Notes under the pieces: generated by a model
The model's database searches: none
Told to the model about the DNA's origin: nothing
Seen by the model: the letters and a program-made list of their open reading frames with translations, nothing else
DNA from: Elymus sibiricus
Lineage: Eukaryota; Streptophyta; Magnoliopsida; Poales; Poaceae
Length of the DNA: 64,000 nucleotides
Direction of reading: 5' to 3'
NCBI GenBank assembly: GCA_039707655.1
Contig: CM077670.1
Span: forward strand, 141,340,001 to 141,404,000
Translations under genes and position numbers: made by a program
Shown here: in pieces, positions 11,801 to 23,557 of the stretch
Position numbering within the stretch: position 1 is the stretch's first letter
How the letters are laid out: each line of letters begins with the position of its first letter

Positions 11801-13242
11801 CCGTACACGTCCCGTAGTTAGTCGGGGTCATCGGTAGAGGTACTTGACGTATCGTTTTGGTGTCTTTGGACTTGGTGATCCGGGTCTTCGCAGTGTAGGC
11901 GTACATGAGTCATTGGACTTGGTTGTCCGGTCGGGGCAGTGAGGCACCGTTCACCTTGGCGGTCTTGGGTCTAGGCAGACGTGGTGAGGGGGAGAAGTCA
12001 ACGCGCCCGGTCGAACAGAGGAGGCGGCGCGCAGAGCTTGGATGACGCGCAGGCGAGGCACTCCGGCGGCGATGTGTAGGTGCAGACGAACAAGGGCGGC
12101 CGGATCCGCGGGCACAGCGGCGGATCTGGCCGCGGGAGAGGCTCCGGCGTCCATGGCGGTCTGAAGGAGGTGGCGCATGTTCTCGGCGGCGGCGCGGCGC
12201 AGAACCAGCGCGGGGGCGAAGACTTGGCGAGGTCCGATGGCACGGGACGGCGGCCATGGTGGATCCGGCGAAGCTGCTCGCCGGCGGCAGCGTAGCGAGG
12301 CGGCGAGGACGCGAGGCGGCGGGGAGGAGGCTCGCTCGGGCGCGCGCGGGCTGCGGCCACTGCGGCACAAGACGGCGGGGGCGCGAGGTGAGGAGGAGCA
12401 GGGGAAGGGTCGCGGCGGGCCTGGGCTCGGCTCGGAGGCGGAGCACGGAGCAGCGGCTGCGGGCGTGGCCATGGGGATCGGAGCGAGGGAACTGCCCTCT
12501 CTCTGCGCGAGACGGCGCTCGGGAGGGAGATGGGGATCGAGCAGAGGAGAGGGGTCGGGGCTAGGGTTAGATAGGGACTGCGCTGGGCCTTGGGCCGGCC
12601 GGCCTGAGGCTGCGGCTGGGCTTGCTCCCTTTCTCTTCCTATATCTTCTCTTAAATTCCTTTATAGAAATTAGAAAGAACAAGAAGGAAAGAGAACGATG
12701 GAAAGAAATGGCTAGGGTGCATGAAAAAATGTTGAAACTTTTAATGTAGAGCCTAAGATTTATACTTAGCCCAACAAAAGAAGTTTCACCCAATATGGAA
12801 GAGTTGAATTCAAACGCATTTGAATTTCATTCAAATGGTTGAATAGGAGGTGGGTGTTCGGAAGGTTTCAAAAAAATGTTGAGGATTTTTGGAGGAGCCT
12901 CGATAAATGGAGAAACAATTATTGGCAAGGTTTCGAGGTTAAACTTGAAGCAGAAAAGACATGAGAATTTAATTGCAAGTGTGTTTGTGGGCGATTCCAA
13001 AATAATGGAATATTTATTATAGCTCCCTAAAATATTGGGAGGATATGTTATAAAGAGAAATCACCATGTGAACTCCCTCAATTTAAATAGATCAAAAGAT
13101 CTATGCAATTGATTTATTTGAGTTGGAAAAAAAATTAATGACATGATGGCATGATGAAATGATGCAATGCAAAATAATAATAATAAGATAGAGCAACCAA
13201 TATAATAATAATAATGGAAAGAATCGGTCTCGGGGTGTCACA
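8878..13242 (-). mobile_element. S1: solo LTR of about 4.4 kb (LARD-like)
   Basis: 4365 bp beginning TGTCACGCCC and ending GGGGTGTCACA, flanked by CCATC at 8873-8877 and 13243-13247. No internal domain, primer site or second LTR copy is visible, so it looks like a solo LTR left by LTR-LTR recombination. Sense is probably minus: read that way it starts TGTGACACCCC, like E0, E1 and E2, and has a GC-rich promoter-like region (11950-12600) beside a TATAAAGG at 12658-12665. The length fits the ~4.4-kb LTRs of barley LARD/Sukkula-type elements; that name is inference. The long frames in the GC-rich part are not credible genes. Confidence 0.8.
12658..12665 (-). promoter_or_regulatory. TATA-like box of S1
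   Basis: TATAAAGG on the minus strand, just upstream of the GC-rich leader-like part of the LTR. Confidence 0.4.
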
Positions 13243-13606
13243 CCATCATTGCATTAGAATTCCGAGAGTGACACACTTGTTGCCTACTCCTATGCCTAAC
13301 TGTTTTTCCATCGAGAATGGACAATTGCATTATGTTGCACAGGAAGGAGATGCAGCCTTTGACCAAGAAGGCCCAGAACCAGAACAAGTTGATGAAGAAG
13401 AACTCGCCACCGACGAAGAAGAGGAGCAGCCCCAAGGACAGCAACAACAAGGAGACTACACCACCTACGCAGACCTCAACAGCCTCCAAGGCTCTATCCA
13501 AGATATGAGCAACCTCACCGAGTCTCTTCGAGGCACGTCCGCCTACATGAACATGAACTTCTCCAACTGGAGCCAAGTATGGGCTCCTGACCAACCGCCG
13601 CAATGA

Positions 13607-15211
13607 TCTCGCCGGTTTGGGCTTGCAAAAGCCTAAGCTTGGGGGAGGTTATGACCACTTCTATATCAAGATGTGGCGGTAGTTGAATAATTTGTAATGA
13701 GGTTGTACTTAAACTCGTGGAGCTTCAAAACACTCGTGTTGGTTTGTTCCAACACTTTGCTTTTATTTGCTTTTGCCTTTTATTTTTATTTTGCCTTTAT
13801 GATTTTTCGGTTGCAAGTTAGTTTTCAAAAACCCAAAATAAATAAATAGAATAAGCTTCGCTTTGACCTTGTTCTTTATCTTGTCCGTTGGAGTTCGTTT
13901 GCATTTTGTTTTCAGAGGAGTTGATCAATTCCGGACAACGAGGAATGAAAGAGTAAGGAAGAGAAGTGTGTAAATTCGCAACCGTGAAGGTATGTCCTAC
14001 GACCCCTTTCTTTTGTGCTTGAAATACTTAGAGTAGATGTAGTAGTAGTATGTGTGATATGTGCAGATGGGAGTAAGTCTTGATAATTAAGACAAAGGTT
14101 TTGTTCTAGTAGCTGAAATAATTTTGTAGCCTTTGTTCTGTTTAGTTTAGACAACCAAGACTTGCCGTGGGATTGTTTTTAAATGAAATGATATTAACTA
14201 AGAATAACTATGCACAAGAGAAAGTCTTTCAAGACTTGGGAGTTGAGAAAATTGTAGTAGAAATAATGTTTGAATTGCTCAATTCCATGTTATTAATTTT
14301 AATAGACTTGATAGCACTTGTGGATTAAATTTTCTAGAGGAACTTAGTTGAAGGGTGAACGAGATTATGCCAAAAATCTGTGTTGTATCTTTACATGGTG
14401 CTTCAGCTCCTTACTGGTGCCATGGCCCACTACTCTATACACGTGTACGTGTGTAAATGTGGCTTCGTCACCTTTCTTGATGTTATGCGGAGGACTCCGC
14501 TGGCTAATGAACGATCCACCAAGAGCGATAGCTCGGATTTTGGCTATGACTTTGTTACCGTACATAGTGGCAACACTACAAACGCATATTATTCAGCTTT
14601 CTCTTGAAATGGTGTGTATGTGGTAAATAAAGGGGACTGATCAAAAGTGCTCAAAAGAGACATTTATTAGAGGTCCATAGTTCCCAAACATTAAGCCACA
14701 ACGAAAACCTATGCATGATCACTTAGTTGGCATAATCCCTTCACATGACAATCAAAGTTCTGAAACACAATGATTGAAATAAAGTGCTTGAGAGCCTTGA
14801 GGAGGAAATGATTGTGGGTGTGCTTAAGAGCATTAGAGCATTATATTTTACTACATGCTTTCACTCCCTAACCTATGTTTTATTGGCTCTATCAAAAGAA
14901 AATTCTTCTGTGCATTCCCGGCAAGCAAGTGTTGTCTAGAATAAATAGAATAGGGTGTTGCAAAGTTGTTTTATCTAGTAGATCAAAAGCTTTGTGTTGA
15001 TAATATTTGCTTCACTAACACTTGCACTATAACCATGCCACTGCTACAGCTATGCTAAGTTTTCAGGTCAAGAAGCGGAGAGCTATCTAGGCGTACCAAT
15101 CGTAAGTGAACCAAAACCTTCTCGTTATTTCGGTTTAAACAACTGAGTTCCTTATGATTCGGATTTCTTTATATGTTGCTCGAGGACGATCAACTTTAAG
15201 CTTGGGGGAGT
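13607..15211 (+). other. A1 3' spacer and polypurine tract
   Basis: Non-coding. It contains a first AAGCTTGGGGGAGG-like tract at about 13636 and the true polypurine tract AAGCTTGGGGGAG at about 15198-15210, directly before the LTR. No ORF worth annotating. Confidence 0.6.
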
Positions 15212-16489
15212 TGATGAGTGATATTTTTACACTCATTTCACCTTTGTTTAAACCGAGATATTTCATTTAATAAGAGATATTCGCTCCGATATTATCACTA
15301 ATGGCTAATAAGTGCAAGGGATTCCACAAATCCTCTCTTTGATGTGTTTCCATAGGAAATGGGCTAAAAAGGGAAGAAATCAAGTGTGGAAATGGAATGG
15401 AAGGAGAATGGAGGAAGAAGAAATCAACACGAGGCGTTTCTACGAAGACAGAACAAAAGACAGCGTTCCATACGGGCGCAAGCGCTCGTATGAGTGCCCG
15501 TTTGGCATGAATTCCGAGGCAGATCATCCACCTGAACAACTTTTATTAAAGGGACCCCATCGAAATGTGAACAGAGCATCGAGCAGAAGGACGAGCACAG
15601 AAGCCAGAACCTCTTCTTCATCCAGAAACCCTAGCCGCCGCCATCTCCATCACCATAGCCATCTCCACCACCACCATAGTGCTCCTCCATCTCATTCATA
15701 CTTGTAATCGTGCATCGCACAAGACATCCATTGTAAAACATATTGCAATCAATCTCAAGATGTGTTCTTCAATGTTTTCTTCCCGCGATCTGATCTCCAT
15801 GTGTTAGTAGTTCGGTAAGGTATGGGTTGAGGCATAAGCATTGCAACCCGAGGTATTTGTTGAGGGGATCAATGGAAGACTTTGATATAATGTCCCGTAT
15901 GTGTGAAATAAAATTGTTCCGTGAAGATGTCTCCTGTCTTGCCAACGATCTTCATCCCTACAGGTACCCAAGATCATGGAGATTGAGCACCGGTGAGGCT
16001 AGGAGCAAGGAGACCGTGAAGTGTTATACCGAACACCGGTGACAGTAAGGTTCAGTAGGGTAACATGGATCATATCCTTGGGAAGAAATGAGGTGTAGTC
16101 ATTAAACGCCCAAAGCTCTTGTCTGATTTCATTATCTTAATCATCGAGGCAACCCCGCGCGATGGATAGGGCATGCGGTAGGACAACTGATTCTTGATGC
16201 AGGACTCATGTCGGTCAAGATGTTATTTGGACACATCCCCCACTTCGATCCATAACAAGCACATCTCGATGGGTGACTTCCAGCGCTCAAACTAGTATCT
16301 TATTTGATCCCAGCACAAATACAAGGTTGTAAGCATAAGACCTCATACCCGTACCTCTTTTTATTATAAGTGTTTGAATCACTATTTGCTTGCTGATCCG
16401 GTCAAAAGCTGGATTTGACACTTTGAGAAAAGCTTGCTAGAGACCATCGCTTCAAGGGAATCTTCCTCTCGTGGGTTCGATAACCCAGG
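15212..16489 (+). repeat. A1 3' LTR, left part
   Basis: Starts TGATGAGTGATATTTTTACA right after the polypurine tract and continues to GATAACCCAGG, where a T-like LTR begins. With the 77 bp retained at the 5' end, the complete LTR would be about 1.35 kb. It carries one copy (15468-15505) of the palindromic repeat found in the spacer. Confidence 0.75.
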
Positions 16490-16578
16490 TGTCGGTGTAA
16501 AAACCGGCAGACCTCGGGGTAGGGGGTCCCGAGCTGTGGATCTCGGATAGATGGTAACAGGAACAGGGAGACGATGTT
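16490..16578 (-). mobile_element. T': 89-bp fragment of a second T-type LTR
   Basis: Begins TGTCGGTGTAAAAACCGGCA, like the left edge of the T LTR at 4403, with about eight to nine differences by eye over the shared stretch, then stops abruptly at ACGATGTT. It is preceded by CCAGG (16485-16489), the same duplication seen at the right end of T. Confidence 0.75.
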
Positions 16579-17428
16579 GTACTAAAAGATTGTAACGGTT
16601 GGATTTTTGGTGCTGCCTATTTATACCCCTCCACCACCACTCACTCTCTAAGAGAGCCATCAGAACAAACCTACACTTCCACCATTCATTTTCTGAGTGA
16701 GAACCACCTACTCATGTGTTGATATCAAGGCACTCCAATCCAACAATTTGAACCTTGATTTCTAGCCTCCCCAAGTTGCTTTCCACTCCAATCCTTCTCC
16801 TACCCAAGCCAAATCTATGAGAGAGTGATTGAGTGTTGAGGAGACTATCTTTTGAAGCACAAGAGCAAGGAGTTCATCATCAACAACACCGTCTATTACC
16901 TTTTGGAGAGTGGTGTCTCCTAGATTGGTTAGGTGTCACTTGGGAGCCTCCAAGATCATGTGGAGTTGAACCAAGGAGTTTGTAAGGGCAAGGAGATCGC
17001 CTACTTCATGAAGATGTACCCAAGTGAGGCTAGTCCTTCATGGACGTAAGCCATGGTGGAATAGACAAGGTTGCTTCTTCATCGACCCTTCTTGGGTGGA
17101 GCCCTCCGTGGACTCGCATAGCCGTTACCCTTCGTGGGTTGAAGTCTCCATCAACGTGGACGTACAATAGCACCACCTATCAGAACCACGCAAAAAACCA
17201 CCGTGTCTTCATTGCGTTTGATCTTTCATCTCTACCCCATTACTTTCCGCACTCTTGCATATTGTACTGTTTCCGCTGCTCTATCTCTAGATATGCATGT
17301 GTAGAAAGTATTGGTTGTATCTTAACTAGTGCCAAAATCTGCCTAAACTTCAAGAAAACTAAAAACTGCACCTTTGGCTTGTTAAGTGTCTATCACCCCC
17401 CCTCTAGACCTATCTCCTCGATCCTACA
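16579..17428 (+). mobile_element. Truncated LTR, probably of a Met-tRNA-primed (Copia-like) element
   Basis: It has a TATA-like CTATTTATACC near 16615 and a leader-like body, and ends CCCCCCCTCTAGACC...CGATCCTACA at 17428. This ending is the one I associate with Triticeae LTRs that precede a TGGTATCAGAGC primer site, but that site does not follow here. The 5' start is missing at the junction with T', so no target duplication can be checked. Copia rather than Gypsy is a guess. Confidence 0.55.
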
Positions 17429-17841
17429 CATATGCATGATATGACTGACATCATCATGCCAAGTTAGAGCAAACACCTCAGGTGGTAAATAGGAGTGGTC
17501 AGCTCCCTCTGAATCCACCTCTGAACAGCTATCTTCCTCTGGATTACAATCAGGAGGGGGGTCTGTCATTGCATCCAGCATGGAGCGATGTCTGCATGAC
17601 ATTGTATTGCCACGCAAGACTCTTTTATTTTTCTCTACATGTTCAGCATGACTGTGTACAATAACTGACATGCATACGAAAAAAAATATAGTGAGATTAT
17701 GTAAGGAGTGCATGCAGAAATCTAGAGTGATGGCAACAACCAGTGGATAGATCCAAAAATAATGATAATAGGTAGATGATAGCTTTAGTTTAATAAAAAG
17801 GCAGATGATGGCTGCTTTACTGTTTGTCCCCCCCCCCCAAG
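17429..17841 (-). other. Backbone sequence with a possible minus-strand exon
   Basis: On the minus strand, about 17655-17440 holds an open frame rich in acidic residues (DPPPDCNPEEDSCSEVDSEG) after a tract that could serve as a splice acceptor. It is not recognised. It lies downstream, on the same strand, of the exon-like repeats at 17842-19700 and could be a later exon of the same decayed gene or DNA transposon. Confidence 0.25.
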
Positions 17842-18010
17842 AGTGTGACCTCTCTTGCGGACAAGTGTACTCCTCAGGTTCATCTGTTGAGTCGATGATG
17901 GTGATGCAGTTGCGGTGGCTGCCGGCGGCGGGGAAGGAGATCTGAGGCGGTGAAAGACGGTCAGGAGTCGTGATATCTGGTGTGGTGGACGCTTCTGTCG
18001 ATGGAGTAGC
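17842..18010 (-). repeat. Exon-like repeat, copy 1
   Basis: Minus-strand block containing SPELLHRQKRPPHQ and a serine/proline/alanine-rich stretch, similar to the block at 18597-18780. It ends near ACTTGTCCGCAAGAGAG|GT. Coding in the past is plausible but the frame is not intact. Confidence 0.4.
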
Positions 18011-18100
18011 TCAGGTGAGGTGGACGACGGCGCGGCAAGAGCACGACAAACCACACAAAGTTTTGTTCGACACCTGTGTGTAACTGAGGTAATTCTGTAA

Positions 18101-18550
18101 GGGCTCCCTTGCAGGATTGTAAAAATGCAGGGATAGGAAAAACACACGAATAGGATAGGAATGCACGTGGAAAACAGAGCATTTGTAAACACAGAATTTC
18201 TGTCAACTTGGGTGTTCGGTTCACAGGAATTGGAAGAACACAGGAATGCAAAGAAACATGGTCAAATTAAAGTCAAACCGCATGAAAATGTGTACAATTA
18301 GAATGTTATTATGCCACTAATGCACTTAGTCTTGTTTTCATGCATAGGATTTTGAAAATAAGGTCCAGGTGGATGTTAAAATTTCTATGTTTTTCCTTTG
18401 AAACAGACACGAAAGGAAAACATCCTTCAGTTTTGTTTTGCTCTATTCCTTTGGGTAGAATGCATGAATAATTGAATAGTAGTAGTACCATTGGAAAATT
18501 TCCTATTGCTATGTTTTTCCTTCACTTTTTCCTTTGAACCAAAATAGCCC
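18101..18550. mobile_element. Harbinger/Tourist-like MITE
   Basis: 450 bp starting GGGCT and ending AGCCC, flanked by TAA at 18098-18100 and 18551-18553. The interior has GGATAGGAA-type motifs common in grass Harbinger-derived MITEs. It has no coding capacity. The terminal repeat is short, so class assignment rests mainly on the TAA duplication and internal style. Confidence 0.55.
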
Positions 18551-18596
18551 TAAGGGATCGACATGAATGTAGAGTAAAAAGTGATGCGACAAGTGT

Positions 18597-18780
18597 ACAA
18601 CCTCTTTGGCATACCCGTGTCGACCTCTGCATCATTGGGTTGGTCGCTGAAGATGTTGCGGCGGAGGTGGCTGTCAGAGGTGGCGAAGAAGATCTGAGGG
18701 GTTTGTAGACGGCGTCGAGGGTATTGCTCTGTTGTGATGGATGGTTCCATCGTTGGAGCAGCTCGGGAGAGGTGTACGAC
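18597..18780 (-). repeat. Exon-like repeat, copy 2
   Basis: On the minus strand it includes SPELLQRWNHPSQQ and, in another frame, IFSDQPNDAEVDTGMPKRL followed by YTCRI, aligning with copy 3 (IILTDSLDEAEAYSPPPKRL followed by YTNRI). The string CCAAAGAG|GTTGTACACTWRTCGC is common to copies 2 and 3 and looks like an exon end with a GT donor. Confidence 0.4.
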
Positions 18781-18822
18781 GACAAGGCTAAAGCAGTACA
18801 AGACGGATATCATTAATCTAAA

Positions 18823-18985
18823 GTGGGATTCTAATAGCATCTCCAATAGATGATGTAAAATACATAACCAAAAAGTGCTAGATATAAAATTTACATCAAT
18901 AAAAAACACACAACTCCAACAGATGATGTAAAATATATCAGCCACGCGGCCGCCACTCCAGCAGGTGATGTAAAAACTGTTGACT
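18823..18985. repeat. Three short repeats of CTCCAAYAGATGATGTAAA
   Basis: Variants at about 18840, 18913 and 18955. The GCATCTCCAA... form resembles terminal or subterminal motifs of grass DNA transposons. No complete element with matching ends was found. Confidence 0.35.
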
Positions 18986-19488
18986 CTAAACTTAACTGTC
19001 GACTCTGAATTGTACTGTCAAAACTGTATTTTACTATCGAAACTGAATGCACTAGTAGCAGAGAAGCACTTCACTGTTAGTTTAGGCCACTCAAGCACTA
19101 GTAGCAGAGAAGCAGTGATCTAAATCAGCAGCCGCTCGACAGGAAATGCACTAGCAGATAGCAGCCAGAGCAGCAGCTCGAACGAGAGCCAGAGCAGCAA
19201 CTCGTGTAGCTGCAACAGCCCGTGTACCAGCATCAGTAGCGCGAGCGAGAACAAGAGCAGAGCAGCAGCACGAGTGAGAGCAAGAGCAGAGCAGCAGCAC
19301 GAGCGAGAGCCGGCACAGCAGCAGCAGCTCTGGCTGGTATGGACACCGCCGCCCAGGGAGCCTCGCAATGGGGGAGAGCCGCCGTGGAGGATGTCATCGG
19401 CGGCACCGGCGTCGAGGGAGCCGCACCATGGCGAAGTAGGATCGAGCACTGGCGGCGCCATGAGGTCGAGTGAAGGAGAAGATGCGAT

Positions 19489-19700
19489 TAGTGTACAACC
19501 TCTTTGGTGGCGGCGAGTAGGCCTCGGCTTCATCCAAGGAGTCGGTGAGGATGATGCGGTTCCGGTGGGGCAGGTTAAGGCGGTGCTGTGGGAATGGAGA
19601 AGCCGCGATAGACGAGGCGGTCATCAGAGCACTCCTTGGAGGTGGAGGACGGGGCGGCTGAACTGGTGGGAGGACGAGATCGACGACGGATCCTCATCCG
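19489..19700 (-). repeat. Exon-like repeat, copy 3
   Basis: Contains LNLPHRNRIILTDSLDEAEA and PPPKRLYTNRI on the minus strand. If E0 is removed, the frame upstream continues into 34018-34200, where a leader-like GC-rich region lies. This may be the first exon of a decayed gene. Confidence 0.4.
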
Positions 19701-20113
19701 ATGCGGTGGATGAGGGACGTTGTGGCACCCCGGCTCAGAGTCACCGGAGCACCCCGTATTCCAGCCCAGAGATCAAGTCTTCTGGAATACGGCACTGCTT
19801 GGCATAGAACAAATCAGCTCTTTATTACAAATAGTTGGGGTACAAGGGTTTGAGATATTACAAAGGGTTGCCTTGGCACAGCTGCGCTTGCTACGACAAT
19901 TCTATGCTAGTAGCAGCAGAATTACGGCGTCGAAATGGACTCCACTCCGCAGGGACTCTGGCTAGGGACACATCCTCGCTCGTGACTCGAATACCTCCAC
20001 TATGCAAATATGGCAGCACCTGCAAACTGGCATGACACACCAGGTGAGTACTTTGAATGTACTCGCAAGCTCGCAACAATCAAGAGCATCAAGACATAAC
20101 AATGTCATAGCAA

Positions 20114-23100
20114 TGTGACACCCTGGTTTTTGGCAACTTTTTCTTTTCGAAATCTTTCTGGCTTTATTTGCAATCTGGTTGGATTTTGAACCTTTTCAGT
20201 TGACTCTGGACTTATGAATTCCTCTCAGTGATGCAAAGCCATCAGCATCTTGCCAAAATCTTGTCACTCACCATCTGGATCAATTTCCAATTCTTTATCT
20301 CTCTCAAATATTCATTTTCTTCCCTTGGGAAAATCTGTCATCACTATGGGTTACACAGCAACCTATAGTTCTGGTGATCAGAAAAATCCCAAATTAATCC
20401 CAGACCTTCTTGACATCATCTACTCCCACAATCTCCAAAAACATCTCATGGTCCAGTACAAAGTTTATTCCAGAAAACTCCATTTGCTCTCTGGACAGTA
20501 CTGGTCATTTGTGAAGGAGCTCATATTTTCCCTACTCAATTAATTCCCAGAAAATTTCCTGAGATAATAGGGAACCTATCTTTCCACAATATCCAAAAAT
20601 ATCATCTTGTCCAGTACAAATTTTCATCACCAATATTCTGCCAAGTTTCTGTTCAGTTGGAACCTCTGTGAAGGAAGTACCAGCTAGAAGTTTCCAATTG
20701 AGCTGAAATTTTTATGGCATCTTCTCCTCACCAAATAACCCTGCCACACCAAATTTCAGCCCCAGGAGATCAACCAGTTGAGTGCATCAAGCTCATCTCT
20801 CTTCTGGTCTAGTAGCAGCACTTGTACATGAACTATATCCAAATCTTGATCAAATCTTCTCAAACTTGGCCAGATCATAGTCCTTCCAAAGCAGAACACC
20901 CCAGACATCTCCTTTGGCTCCATACCCAGCTCATCCTTCTCTAGATCCCTCTCAATTTTTCTGTCAGAGACTGTAGCTGAAGCTACACTTCGGTTCAGAA
21001 TGAACCTAGTCGAACCAGAGGCGTGGAGAGGCTAAGTGATCGAGGGTCGACGTGCCGGACAAGAAATGCCAGGCTCGCGAGGCCTCTAGGCACCAATGCC
21101 CGTGGTGAGCATGGCACTGGCACGCCAAATCTCGTGCTCTGCATCGCGCCCGTGCCTGTGGCGTCGCGTCCGACTGCCTCGCGCCGCAGCAGCTTGTCTC
21201 CGTGCGCCGACATCCTCTCCTTCCTCCACCTGGTCGTTCTGGGCTCTTCTCCTCGCCGGAATCGGCCTCGGCGGCCGCCACGGCATCCGCGCACTATGGC
21301 GCCCGTGCGGCCACAGTGGCTCTGCCGTCGTCGTCTTCCTCCCGCTACCTGCCACTGGCCGCCATAACTCCCCTGCTAGCTCCCGTCTCGTCGCCCGCAA
21401 GCAGCCAGCTAGCGCGGCGTCCTGGCGCCGGCGACGTGTCCCGGTTCCCGGCCGTTCCAGAGAGATCGCCCGAGCTCCTCCCCCTCCAATAAATACCCCT
21501 CCCCGGCCTCTCTCGAGCTCATCAACCCACTCCTCCTCCTCCCAATCGTCCTCCCCGAGCCCGAGCCACGGCCGAGAGGCCCTCTGGCCTCGAACCTCGC
21601 TGGAGCACCGCCGCCACCCGAGCTCTGCCTCCCCGCCGATTCACTCCTCCCCGAGCTCCAGTGACTCCTCCATAGAGCTCAGCTCATCCTCCTGTTCACG
21701 CCCAAGCCCTTGCCCGGTCGAATCGCTGCCGGAGTCGCCGTCTTCGACGACCCCCGAGACCCGTCGCCGCCGGAGAGGAAGGGGACGACGTCGTCCGGCC
21801 ACCGTTCTCCAAGCCTCAGGTACGTGCGAGTTCGTCTCGTTGAGCTCTATCCATTCCCTCTCTCTCCCGACCTCGCCGCCGTCTGTATCGCCGGCGAGCG
21901 TCGCTGGAGCTCCGCCGTCTCTGTTCCCTCCCTTTCCCCGTTTAAATCTGACACTGGGGCCCGTCCGTCAGTGGCTTACCGAAGCGGTAAGTGAAGACGC
22001 CCGGGCGGTTTACGCCTTCGACGTGGCCCCCTGAGAGATTTTCTATTTTCTATTTAAATTCCAGATTTTGACCAGAACTTTGACCATTCATAACTTTTAA
22101 ACCATAAGTCCAAATCAATTGATTCTTTTTGCATCTGGTTTTTCTTGAGCTCCTCTATTTTCTGGCCAAATTTGGTATTTTTCCCATGTTCACAGAATTT
22201 CTGGTGCTCAAAACAGTAGCATGTGACATTTTCAATTGCTTTTTAAAAATATTTTCAGAAGGAAATAACTTTGGATTTGAAGCCCAGGAGTTTGTGGACA
22301 ACCCAACAGAGCAAGGCAAGCCATGTCATCCATTGCATGAAGCATTTCAATAGTGTTGGTTATTTAATTGAATTTCATGCATTATTTTAATATGCGGTAA
22401 TTCTTGGTGAATTATTTAAATACATAGCTACTGCCATAATAATAATTTACTTGCAATTAAATATCCATACTGGTTAAATGCTTGGCTATATTAAACTTAG
22501 TTGGTTGATCAGGAGCCACCTACCCGGACTTTTCCGTGCAGCCACATTTGCCGGTATGGGATGGCCTTGACTTGGTCTGGCCTTGTGCTCTTTTATCGGT
22601 ACCACCAAACTAGGGAGGGTTATGCGTGCGTGCTGCCCTGATCAGGTAGACGACCATAATCCTGTGAGCCCAGTTGAGTTATTTTGCTGGCGTCCCCGTT
22701 TGGGACAGTTTGTTTGGCCACGACGGTGGCAGGTGTCACGGGGTGACACAGGGGCCACCCAGGACATGACCCTGGGAGGGTATGATTGTCGGTGGTACGA
22801 TAGAGGGGTCACGGGTCAGGCAGGTTTCGTTGGAGCACCACCGGTCCACCCGAATGGGATCACGAGGCCAGGTACTCCATGGTGTGGGTAAAGTGCGCAA
22901 CCTCTGCAGAGTGTTAAAACCTATTCGAATAGCCGCGTCCACGGTATTGGACAGTCCGTTTAGGCCTCTCTAGGATGATCAATCGTAATGATAATAATGA
23001 TGGAAGAACCTGTCTTATGTTCGGAAGTGCTCTGTGGCTTGTGAGCATTCCGAGGGTTGTGAGACAACCCAGATGAGAGTAAGTTGGTACTAGGTACCAG

Positions 23101-23557
23101 TAAGTGAGCAATTTAATCTGTTAACCTGTTAATTGCCATTGTTTTGCCGCATTGTTTTGGTTGCCATGAGCTTGCGAGTACATTCCAAGTACTCACCTGG
23201 CATATCATGCCAGATGCAGGGGAAGCCGAGGACGGAGGTCCCGAAGGTTCGTGCTACGCTAACTAGGCCGTGTCCACAGCAGTGTCCCTGTGGATGGAGT
23301 TTCCCGCGCTATGTTCCGCTACGCCGTAGACTACCCAGTAGTATCGAGGCCCTACCATGTTCCATAAATAATGTGGATATTGTTCTCAGCACCTGCAGTG
23401 CTTCCGGCCTCGCCATCGATGTAAATTATGAGCTTGTACTCGAGATATCTTAATAAAGTTCAGTTCTGTTCTGTTCCAAGTTGTTGTGTGTTTCCAGAGG
23501 ACATGATCTCTGGGCTGGAAAAACTGGTAAACCGGTTCTCTGAGCCGGGGTGCCACA
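20114..23557 (+). mobile_element. E1: solo LTR of the E0 family type, inverted inside the E0 LTR
   Basis: 3444 bp starting TGTGACACCCTGGTTTTT and ending GAGCCGGGGTGCCACA, flanked by AGCAA at 20109-20113 and 23558-23562. The uninterrupted sequence is seen in the other LTR near 30640. Both termini match the E0 LTR ends but the interior is diverged. Orientation is opposite to E0. A GC-rich promoter-like zone (21000-21950) has an AATAAATACC TATA-like box at 21488-21497. Long frames in this zone are low-complexity and not taken as genes. Confidence 0.85.
21488..21497 (+). promoter_or_regulatory. TATA-like box of E1
   Basis: AATAAATACC followed by a C-rich leader typical of plant transcription starts. 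Confidence 0.35.

Larger units (their letters stand above)
8028..13606 (+). pseudogene. Second ORF of A1 (env-position ORF of Athila), split by S1
   Basis: The first part, 8028-8877, opens with MFTRRSSRVRGASS, a basic, serine-rich N-terminus. It continues with a 250-residue folded-looking region (EEWCDYFGFTNIDDD, SPAICYFYYVITNSLQARGE, YSPNLGAILLLHLAH). At 8877 it is interrupted by S1 and resumes in the same frame after the duplicated CCATC at 13243, ending at TGA 13604-13606. The tail is acidic and glutamine-rich (about 13380-13450). It occupies the env-like position of Athila elements. I see no signal peptide or transmembrane segment that would support an envelope, and I do not assign a function. 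The frame running from 8878 to 8993 is S1 sequence, not part of the original protein. Confidence 0.7.
4893..16489 (+). mobile_element. Element A1: non-autonomous Athila-type Gypsy retrotransposon, with nested S1
   Basis: Parts in order: end of the 5' LTR (4893-4969), primer site (4981-4998), gag-protease (5137-7007), spacer with palindromic repeats (7008-8027), a second ORF (8028-13606) interrupted by S1, a 3' spacer ending in a polypurine tract, and most of the 3' LTR (15212-16489). The primer site matches the tRNA-Asp type (TGGCGCC...) typical of Athila elements such as Sabrina or WHAM in Triticeae. There is no reverse transcriptase or integrase. Both LTRs are cut at the same internal position by a T-type element: the 5' copy keeps only the right part and the 3' copy only the left part. 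Confidence 0.8.

Noticed and set aside
11951..12793. Long minus-strand frame in S1 (280 codons)
   Set aside because: GC-rich, proline/alanine/serine/arginine composition, open in several frames at once, inside an LTR; no domain seen.
21096..22034. 312-codon frame in E1
   Set aside because: Same reason: low-complexity product of the GC-rich promoter zone of an LTR.
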